A stretch of 41,406 nucleotides of DNA from JAUWQU01 sp964605095. GTDB lineage: Bacteria; Planctomycetota; Phycisphaerae; SM23-33. Position 1 is the first letter of the stretch, and the number at the start of each line of letters is the position of its first letter. The stretch is from positions 1 through 41,406 of the forward strand of contig CAZSBS010000004.1 of assembly GCA_964605095.1 (NCBI GenBank), given 5' to 3'. A model generated the notes under the pieces. It was not told where the DNA came from. It saw nothing but the letters and a program-made list of their open reading frames with translations, and made no database searches. This document shows positions 33,601 to 41,406 of the stretch, piece after piece. A program made the translations under genes and the position numbers.

Positions 33601-33654
33601 CTCGAGAAGACCTTGTCCAACGCAAAACAGGAAATCATACCATGCAAATCCTAG
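30619..33654 (+). CDS. Hybrid histidine kinase with two receivers and an HPt domain
   Basis: This roughly 1010-aa inner-membrane sensor has transmembrane helices near residues 53-72 and 313-335 around an extracytoplasmic sensor domain. Numbered from the ATG at 30625: HisKA with phospho-acceptor H368 in MSHELRTPMNG, HATPase (DTGPGM, STGLGLAIAKQL), a degenerate receiver (D660 kept, acidic pair replaced by SS, conserved Lys replaced by Thr in LGTPVD), a canonical receiver with D800 in LMDLEMPG and K in TSKPF, and an HPt domain with H946 in LAHRWKGSLGLLG. The relay H368-D800-H946 is complete, as in BarA. GTG at 30619 or ATG at 30625 is the start; neither has a strong binding site. It overlaps the next gene by 13 bp. 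Confidence 0.92.
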   Translation: MVMATSWLDVLSAIKARGLCWLSVAPRARTQGESADSRGEAPPGEGALRKIARFARPLILTISAGLAFGALLRFHHARFEDGMVRTFQKQQLDATRSWAGAVEGQVAGIRRDLVALASHPDVCRFAPGMKEILSASLARENTVLDNLEVLDAQGAVLWSNPPAAKGKTSYQLSMRLPIELDGKQVGTLEASVNVLGAAIRCQPKAGSTYKSLCLLLSGTGEVIYGSDAVSKPRQVVYALRDADARKETVRNVGLLPYVTDRCITAGVSGLAEAVRQEGHVEELVAFAPINLEGRRFGLVMGSPRADVSVPIASHERVTYALIVALALLYFATGYTAYRSERAHTQLEQQRRKSAEESSRAKGDFLAKMSHELRTPMNGIISMTELAMGAGDAADRQKYLCVVRECADSLLCVINDILDMSKIEAGRLELCHVPFNVPECMANTLASLAKLAMDKGLSLSWEIDPGVPPVVYGDPGRLRQVFNNLIGNAIKYTCRGEVVVRVLPQTAKHDQVELRFDVRDTGPGMSPDNLKRVFNPYYQCSDAEAYRKDSTGLGLAIAKQLVERMGGRFSVTSEIGKGTVFTFTAKFGPVTGEALASGKTPLPSLGNVRMLVVSSVAANLRRFSGLVDAWAAHVGCATSQEDGLLALKEAIDRAEPFGLVLVDNSDPSVDAFAFAEKVSAMNGCEEVALVVIYPAGLRGDAVRCLQIGIDAYLGTPVDDDQLHTTLRMAIQHAACQKGRSLVTRFYSPDSPGRRILLVEDNPVNQLAASLLLGQWGHDVHSVGSGEEALSVLADREFDLVLMDLEMPGINGIEATAQIRQREKDSGRHIPIIAMTAHAMDSDRERCLAAGMDAYTSKPFRPDQLRGLIARIASSAAGGPAASVPPAVAPTAPDDEPVWDFLEALRLADGSRKVVSIIIKAFLKDLRETLPAAQDAALARDAKRLGGLAHRWKGSLGLLGAKRALSCAVKLEETCRLGEPERLLESFQRLNNELLVLEKTLSNAKQEIIPCKS

Positions 33655-34061
33655 TGGCCGACGATGACCCGGTGTTTCGCGGCCTCCTGCAAGAGCTGCT
33701 TGAGGAATCGCATTTCGAGGTGGTTCTGGCCTGCGACGGCGCGGAGGCCTGGGAGATTCTCCAGCGGCCCGATGCGCCGACTTTCGCCATTCTGGACTGG
33801 ATGATGCCGCAAATGGAGGGCTACGAGGTCTGCCGGAGGATCCGCCAGGCCAAGGGCAACTCCATCCCATACATCCTGCTGGTGACCAGCAACAGCAGTC
33901 GAGAGGAGTTGCTCAAGGTCCTGGTTGCGGGCGCGGATGACTACCTTCTCAAGCCGTTCGAACCTCTAGATCTGAAAATCCGTCTTCGCACCGGCATCCG
34001 AATCCTGAACCTGGAGGAGCGGTTGGAGCCGGCCCCAACGGGGCAGGCAAGAATCAAGTAG
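33642..34061 (+). CDS. Single-domain response regulator
   Basis: This 139-aa CheY-like protein has the acidic triplet D7-D9, phospho-acceptor D52 in ILDWMMPQMEGYE, T82 and K104 in LLKPFEP, so it is fully competent for phosphorylation. There is no DNA-binding or enzymatic output; it is likely a shuttle receiving phosphate from the upstream HPt (H946) and passing it on, or binding a partner. Its ATG lies inside the last 13 bases of the kinase gene in another frame, which indicates translational coupling. The C-terminus is a short tail with an Arg/Leu-rich helix. Confidence 0.92.
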   Translation: MQILVADDDPVFRGLLQELLEESHFEVVLACDGAEAWEILQRPDAPTFAILDWMMPQMEGYEVCRRIRQAKGNSIPYILLVTSNSSREELLKVLVAGADDYLLKPFEPLDLKIRLRTGIRILNLEERLEPAPTGQARIK

Positions 34062-34123
34062 CACGCCCTGGCCTTGAAGCGGCCGGAAGATTGGGCGGGT
34101 CAACACATGAAGGAGAAGGAAGT

Positions 34124-35191
34124 ATGATGCATTCCAAACTGGGGAACATCCTGATCGTGGATGACGACCCTGTGATGAGCGAGATGATCAAGGAGGTGCT
34201 TGCCGAGCACGGCTTTCTCTGCCGGGCGGCGATGGATTCTACGCTCGCCAGAGAACTCATCGATGGCGCCTTGGGCGACAGCCAGCCATTCGACTTGCTG
34301 ATCCTGGATATTGAAATGCCGCGGCTTAGGGGGCTGGAACTGCTGGCCTATGCCAGGGAGCATTCTCCGGAGTGCAAGGTAATCATGGTCACGGGGCACT
34401 CAAAGAGGGAGTACATCGCGCAGGCGCTCCTGCTGGGCGCTTATGACTACATCAGAAAGCCGTTCAAGAGCGGTGAACTGGTGGAGGCGGTCACCAAGGC
34501 TCTCGGCGGGGAAGATGAGGGCTCGCTCTTATGCGACCGGGCCGCGGCGGCGATGGAGCTGAGCTCGCAAGCCATGCGGGTTTCCCTGGAAAGTGTCAGG
34601 GCCCTGGTTCGCGCGGTCGAGGCCAAGGACCCGTACACTCGCCGTCACAGCGAACAGGTGGCCCACTACGCCGTTAACATCGCGGCGGCCATGGGCCTAT
34701 CCGGCCCGGCGGCCCTGGAATCCACGCGTGTAGCTTCGCTTCTCCACGACATCGGCAAGATCGGCATACCCGACCACATCCTCACCAAGCCGGGGCCGCT
34801 CACGGATGAGGAATTCCAGTACGTCAGCCGCCACCCGGCCCTAGGCTCCGACATCCTGGCGAGCATCACGCTATTCAGCGCCGAGGCGAAACTGATTCGA
34901 TATCACCACGAGAGATGGGATGGCAGGGGATACCCGGACGGCCTCGCTGGGGAAGAAAGCCCGCTGATTTCGCGTATCATCCAGGTAGCGGACAGCATCG
35001 ACGCGATGCTGATGGAGCGAACGTACAAGAAGGGCTTACCGGTCGAGACGATGATGGGCGAACTGGTCCGCTGTGCCGGCACCCAGTTCGACCCGAAGAT
35101 CGCGGCCGCGGCGCTGGCATGGTGCCAGTCGCATCGTGAGGCGCTGTTCCTGCCGGGTAAGAGTCCATCCTTTCAGGCAACCTCCGCATAG
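34124..35191 (+). CDS. REC-HD-GYP response regulator (cyclic di-GMP phosphodiesterase)
   Basis: This 355-aa protein has an N-terminal receiver with D13-D15, phospho-acceptor D62 and K in IRKPF, then an HD-GYP domain from about 160. The metal ligands include H208-D209 in LLHDIGKIG, HH in RYHHERWDG and the GYP at 269-271 in GRGYPDGL. HD-GYP enzymes hydrolyse cyclic di-GMP to GMP through a di- or tri-iron centre; the receiver would switch this on or off. ATG at 34124 or 34127 is chosen because AAGGAG (34110-34115) lies eight bases upstream of the first. It is paired in the operon with a GGDEF cyclase, giving both synthesis and degradation of the same second messenger. Confidence 0.93.
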   Translation: MMHSKLGNILIVDDDPVMSEMIKEVLAEHGFLCRAAMDSTLARELIDGALGDSQPFDLLILDIEMPRLRGLELLAYAREHSPECKVIMVTGHSKREYIAQALLLGAYDYIRKPFKSGELVEAVTKALGGEDEGSLLCDRAAAAMELSSQAMRVSLESVRALVRAVEAKDPYTRRHSEQVAHYAVNIAAAMGLSGPAALESTRVASLLHDIGKIGIPDHILTKPGPLTDEEFQYVSRHPALGSDILASITLFSAEAKLIRYHHERWDGRGYPDGLAGEESPLISRIIQVADSIDAMLMERTYKKGLPVETMMGELVRCAGTQFDPKIAAAALAWCQSHREALFLPGKSPSFQATSA

Positions 35192-35203
35192 GGGCACCCG
35201 ACA

Positions 35204-37948
<2,745 letters not shown>

Positions 37949-37953
37949 AAAAT

Positions 37954-38853
37954 ATGAGAATACTTATCATAGATGACAGCCCGGACGCCCTGGCCGTGGC
38001 GAAGGCCCGACTGACGCACGAAGGCCACGATATTATTTGCGCCGGCGGCGGCAAGGAAGGGTTGGAAGCCGCGGGGCGCGAGAACCCGGACCTGATCCTG
38101 CTGGACGTGGACATGCCCGACCTGAACGGCTTCGACGTATGCCGACGGCTGAAGGCGGACGCCGGTCTGTGCATGGTCCCGGTCATTTTCCTGTCCAGCT
38201 CCAGCGGGCCTGAAGATAGGGTCAAGGGATTGAACATCGGCGCCGTGGACTTCGTGACCAAACCGTTCGACGCGTTTGAGCTTCGCGCGCGGGTGAACGC
38301 CGCCCTGCGCACCAAGCACATGCAGGACCTGTTGATCGAGCACGCCGAGATCGACCCGCTGACGGGCCTTCACAATCGCCGGGCCTTGGACAAACGCCTT
38401 GCCCAGGAATGGTCCAGGCTCTTGCGGCATGGCGGGCACCTGTCGGTCATCATGGCGGACATCGACCATTTCAAGAACGTCAACGACCAGTTCGGACACC
38501 CTGTCGGCGACGAGGTGCTGCGCCAGGTGGCCGGCCTGCTGGCCGAGGGCTGCCGCGAATCCGACATGCCCGTCCGCTACGGCGGCGAGGAGTTCATCGT
38601 CGTCGCCCCTGAAACTGCCGCCGAAGCCGCCACGGGCTTCGCCGAACGCCTGCGAACAAGCATCTGTTTGGCGCCTCTGGAAGTCCATGGCCAGGCCATC
38701 AAGGTAACAACCAGCTTCGGCGTCGCGGACAATGAGGGGCTCAAATCGCCCGAAGAACTGGTCCATGCAGCCGACGAGGCCCTGTACCGCGCCAAAGAGG
38801 CCGGGCGAAACTGCGTCAAGAGATTGGAGACCCCGGCATCCGCCGCCCAGTGA
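37954..38853 (+). CDS. REC-GGDEF response regulator (diguanylate cyclase)
   Basis: This 299-aa PleD-like protein makes cyclic di-GMP from two GTP. The receiver has D7/D8, phospho-acceptor D51 in LLDVDMPDLNG and K in TKPF. The GGDEF domain begins near 135 with DPLTGLHNRRAL and has the active-site motif GGEEF at 210-214. Five residues before it is R-E-S-D, the RxxD inhibitory site that binds product, so the enzyme is probably feedback-inhibited. It lies five bases after the hybrid kinase stop; its ribosome binding site (GAGGA, 37936-37940) is 13 bases from the ATG across an AT-rich spacer. Phosphate would come from the neighbouring HPt domains. Confidence 0.94.
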   Translation: MRILIIDDSPDALAVAKARLTHEGHDIICAGGGKEGLEAAGRENPDLILLDVDMPDLNGFDVCRRLKADAGLCMVPVIFLSSSSGPEDRVKGLNIGAVDFVTKPFDAFELRARVNAALRTKHMQDLLIEHAEIDPLTGLHNRRALDKRLAQEWSRLLRHGGHLSVIMADIDHFKNVNDQFGHPVGDEVLRQVAGLLAEGCRESDMPVRYGGEEFIVVAPETAAEAATGFAERLRTSICLAPLEVHGQAIKVTTSFGVADNEGLKSPEELVHAADEALYRAKEAGRNCVKRLETPASAAQ

Positions 38854-38867
38854 GGCCGGCATGCAAT

Positions 38868-38890
38868 CCGCCCGCCGAGGATGCGGGCGG
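38868..38890. other. GC-rich hairpin after the GGDEF gene
   Basis: CCGCCCGC (38868-38875) pairs perfectly with GCGGGCGG (38883-38890) around a seven-base loop. It lies between the cyclase stop and the 40-aa ORF, with no U-run after it, so it may reduce read-through or mark a processing point rather than stop transcription. Confidence 0.4.
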
Positions 38891-38911
38891 CATTGGGAAG
38901 GAAAAAGGCTA

Positions 38912-39034
38912 ATGAGCGAGCAGGGAAAACCGGCGAAGAATAGGCATCGCGACCGCGCGCTTGACGAAAGGCATTCTCCTGGCCAGAATGCCGGTGTAAC
39001 GTTCTACTGCTGTCACGGTTATCCTATCCGGTGA
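38912..39034 (+). CDS. Small ORF (40 aa) between cyclase and CheB-CheR genes
   Basis: The ATG at 38912 has AAGGA (38898-38902) nine bases upstream. The 40-residue product starts MSEQGKPAKNRHRDRALDER, is basic and probably unstructured, and ends VTFYCCHGYPIR with an adjacent Cys pair. I recognise no family. It lies in the same orientation within the signalling array, 65 bp before the CheB-CheR gene. It may be a real small protein or a spurious frame. Confidence 0.35.
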   Translation: MSEQGKPAKNRHRDRALDERHSPGQNAGVTFYCCHGYPIR

Positions 39035-39099
39035 CGGTCGGGGGCTCGGGACGGCAGGGAACCCACGTCCCTGATGTCGGGGACGAAGGAATCACGATC

Positions 39100-41406
39100 A
39101 TGAAGAAGCGGCCAAAGCCCCAAAGCAGCAAGAAAGAATCGCCCAGGACCACCTCCAAAGCCAAGCCCAAAGCCAAGCCGCCCCGACCGGAGAAGGGCGC
39201 CTTCCCCATCGTCGGCATCGGCGCCTCGGCCGGGGGACTGGAGGCTCTGGAACTGTTCGTGAGGAACGTCCCGCCCAAGAGCGGGATGTCTTTTGTCATC
39301 GTCCAGCACCTGGATCCGACCCATAAGGGCATGCTGCCCGAGTTGCTTCAGCGCGCCACCGCCATGAAGGTCATGCAGGTCAGGGACCGCACCAGGGTCC
39401 TGCCGGACTGCGTCTATGTCATCCCGCCGAACAAGGACATGTCGATCCTGCACGGAATCCTGCACCTGCTGGACCCGGTGGCGCCACGAGGGCTTCGCCT
39501 GCCGATTGATTTCTTCTTCCGCTCCCTGGCCGATGACCGGCAGGATCGCAGCATCGGGGTTATCCTGTCGGGCATGGGCACGGACGGCACGCTGGGTCTG
39601 CGTGCCATCAAGGAAAAGGGAGGTGTGGTCTTTGTCCAGGAGCCTTCCTCGGCCAAGTTCGACGGCATGCCCCGCAGCGCCATTGACGCCGGGTTGGCGG
39701 ACGTGGTCAGTCCGGTGGAGATGTTGCCAGGCAAGATCATCGCCTATCTCCAGCACATTCCCTTCATAACCGCCCCCGGGCTGGCCGAGGAGGACAAGGC
39801 CCACAGCGCCTTCGAGAAGGTCGTGATCCTGTTGCGGGCGCAGACGGGCCACGACTTTTCCCTCTACAAGAAGAACACCGTGTATCGCCGGATCGAGCGG
39901 CGGATGGGCATCCACCAGATTGACCGGATCGCCGCCTATGTCCGGTTCCTCCAGGAGAACCCCCAGGAGCTGGAGCTGCTCTTTAAGGAACTCCTGATCG
40001 GCGTCACGAGCTTCTTCCGCGACCCGGCGGCGTGGGAACAGTTGAAAACCGAGGTCATCCCGGCGCTGCTGAAAGACCGTCCGTTCAGTCAGGCGCTGCG
40101 GGTCTGGGTGCCCGCCTGCGCGACCGGGGAGGAAGCCTATTCGCTGGCCATCCTCTTCAAAGAGGCGATGGAGCAATTCAAGCCGGCCAGAAAGTATGTG
40201 CTCCAGATCTTTGCCACGGACCTGGACCGGGACGCCATCGAGAAAGCCCGCACCGGTGTTTACCTGGCCAACATCGCCGCGGATGTGTCGCCGGAGCGGC
40301 TGGACCGGTTCTTCGTCCAGACGGATCGCGGCTACCAGGTAAGCAAGCCCATCCGGGAGACGGTGATCTTCGCGTTGCAAAACGTCATCATGGACCCGCC
40401 CTTCACCAAGCTCGACCTGGTGAGCTGCCGGAACCTGCTCATCTACCTGATGCCGGAGTTGCAGAAAAAACTCCTGCCGCTTTTTCACTACAGCCTGAAT
40501 GCCGGCGGCATTCTGTTCCTGGGCAGCGCCGAGACCATCGGCGGAGGCACCAACCTCTTCGCGCCGCTGGAGGGCAAATCGCGGTTTTACCGGCGGGTCG
40601 AATCCGGCCCGCGGGCGGAGCCACTCGAGTTTCCCGGCTCGTTCACGCTCGCCCGGACGGCCGCGCCGTTGCCGCCGGCAGCGAAACCGCCGGCCAACCT
40701 CCAGTCGCTGGCGGAGCAACTGCTCTTGCAGCGGTATTCCCCGGCGGCCGTGCTGGCCAACGAAAATGGCGACATCATCTTCATAAGCGGGCGGACGGGC
40801 AAATACCTGGAGCCCGCGGCCGGCAAGGCCAACTGGAACCTCTTTGCCATGGCCCGCGAGGGCCTGCGCTACGCTCTGGGCGATGCTTTCCGCAAGGCGC
40901 TCCGGCAGAAAGACGCGGTCACCCACAAGAATGTGATGGTCGGGACCAATGGCGGCGTGCAGGCCGTGGACCTCACCGTTCAGGCCATCGCCGAGCCGGA
41001 GTCGCTGCGCGGCCTGGTGATGGTCATCTTTACGGACGTGGCCACGCCCCCGGCAACGAAAGAGCCGGCCAAAGGCCACCTCGCCGGCAGGACCCAGGCG
41101 GCGGCACTCGAGCGGGACCACGAGCAAACCCTCCAGGAGTTGCAGACCACCCGCGAAGAGATGCAGACCTTCCAGGAAGAAGCCAAGTCCGCCAACGAGG
41201 AAATGCAGTCCACCAACGAGGAACTCCAGTCCACCAACGAGGAACTGACCACCTCCAAGGAAGAGATGCAGTCCATGAACGAGGAGTTGCAGACGCTCAA
41301 CGCCGAACTGCAACACAAGGTGGACGACCTGGCCCGGCTCAACAACGACCAGAAAAACCTGCTCGACAACACGGACATCGGCGTCGTGTTCCTGGACTCC
41401 GCGCTC
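39100..41406 (+). CDS. CheB-CheR fusion with coiled coil and PAS (3' end outside window)
   Basis: The frame is open from ATG 39100 to the window end, 769 codons with no stop. After a Lys/Pro-rich start, the CheB methylesterase domain (about 33-215) has the catalytic triad S43 in GASAGG, H70 in VQHLDP and D162 in GMGTDG. The CheR methyltransferase domain (about 240-505) has TSFFRDP, the SAM-binding PACATGEEAYSLA, and SCRNLLIYL. A PAS-like segment follows, then a long heptad coiled coil (about 665-745) built from repeats of (S/T)NEEL and EEMQ, and a second PAS begins. Such proteins methylate and demethylate chemoreceptor-like glutamates; in many species a kinase domain follows. AAGGA is nine bases upstream. 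A long opposite-strand open frame here is its shadow. Confidence 0.93.
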   Translation, partial: MKKRPKPQSSKKESPRTTSKAKPKAKPPRPEKGAFPIVGIGASAGGLEALELFVRNVPPKSGMSFVIVQHLDPTHKGMLPELLQRATAMKVMQVRDRTRVLPDCVYVIPPNKDMSILHGILHLLDPVAPRGLRLPIDFFFRSLADDRQDRSIGVILSGMGTDGTLGLRAIKEKGGVVFVQEPSSAKFDGMPRSAIDAGLADVVSPVEMLPGKIIAYLQHIPFITAPGLAEEDKAHSAFEKVVILLRAQTGHDFSLYKKNTVYRRIERRMGIHQIDRIAAYVRFLQENPQELELLFKELLIGVTSFFRDPAAWEQLKTEVIPALLKDRPFSQALRVWVPACATGEEAYSLAILFKEAMEQFKPARKYVLQIFATDLDRDAIEKARTGVYLANIAADVSPERLDRFFVQTDRGYQVSKPIRETVIFALQNVIMDPPFTKLDLVSCRNLLIYLMPELQKKLLPLFHYSLNAGGILFLGSAETIGGGTNLFAPLEGKSRFYRRVESGPRAEPLEFPGSFTLARTAAPLPPAAKPPANLQSLAEQLLLQRYSPAAVLANENGDIIFISGRTGKYLEPAAGKANWNLFAMAREGLRYALGDAFRKALRQKDAVTHKNVMVGTNGGVQAVDLTVQAIAEPESLRGLVMVIFTDVATPPATKEPAKGHLAGRTQAAALERDHEQTLQELQTTREEMQTFQEEAKSANEEMQSTNEELQSTNEELTTSKEEMQSMNEELQTLNAELQHKVDDLARLNNDQKNLLDNTDIGVVFLDSAL

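Noticed and set aside
39019..41316. A 765-codon open frame on the minus strand
   Set aside because: It is antisense to the CheB-CheR gene, which shows clear catalytic motifs; its Leu/Gly/Val-rich low-complexity product is the usual shadow of GC-rich coding DNA.

Overview
The window is high-GC bacterial DNA with the character of a planctomycete, most likely class Phycisphaerae. The evidence is a secreted protein with a C-terminal PEP-CTERM anchor, a lipoprotein joining prenyltransferase-like repeats to DUF4159-type domains, two uroporphyrinogen-decarboxylase-family genes sitting with glycoside hydrolases, a RhaT-type sugar transporter, and a dense set of hybrid kinases. This placement is an inference; no rRNA or tRNA gene is visible. 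A run of exactly 100 N at 21789-21888, flanked by a 55-bp duplicated sequence, shows this is a scaffolded draft assembly.

Region 1 (1-3900) is housekeeping: a metallophosphoesterase, the membrane insertase YidC, and a small VOC-fold protein. Region 2 (3981-7642) holds a methyltransferase and an oxidative-stress group: a membrane-tethered MsrB-MsrA fusion converges on a minus-strand operon of rubrerythrin, flavodoxin and a Phd/YefM-type antitoxin. Region 3 (7648-14169) encodes envelope or secreted proteins: a PEP-CTERM protein, a 747-residue secreted protein made of three 244-residue repeats, and a DUF4159 lipoprotein. The first two have related upstream DNA and strong promoters.

Region 4 (14206-29041) is a deoxy-sugar glycan utilisation locus. 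A minus-strand operon runs RhaT-type permease, URO-D-family protein, GH106-like enzyme, GH95 enzyme. Divergent from it is a 1513-residue secreted protein that appears to join a sialate-O-acetylesterase-like SGNH esterase to a GH29 alpha-L-fucosidase. Another URO-D-family gene faces the operon across 650 bp of nested palindromes. Together the genes suggest removal of acetyl groups and of fucose or rhamnose from a complex glycan, followed by sugar uptake.

Region 5 (29042-30620) is gene-poor but structured. It contains an inverted-repeat element, an (ATT)n microsatellite, a 51-codon ORF with a near-perfect ribosome binding site, a receiver protein with Asn in place of the phospho-acceptor Asp, and a predicted three-way-junction RNA closed by a 13-bp stem followed by U5.

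Region 6 (30619-41406) is a signalling array on one strand: hybrid kinase-REC-REC-HPt, single REC, REC-HD-GYP phosphodiesterase, hybrid PAS-kinase-REC-HPt, REC-GGDEF cyclase, a 40-aa ORF, and a CheB-CheR-coiled-coil protein running off the window end. Close spacing suggests one or a few transcripts coupling phosphorelay to synthesis and breakdown of cyclic di-GMP.
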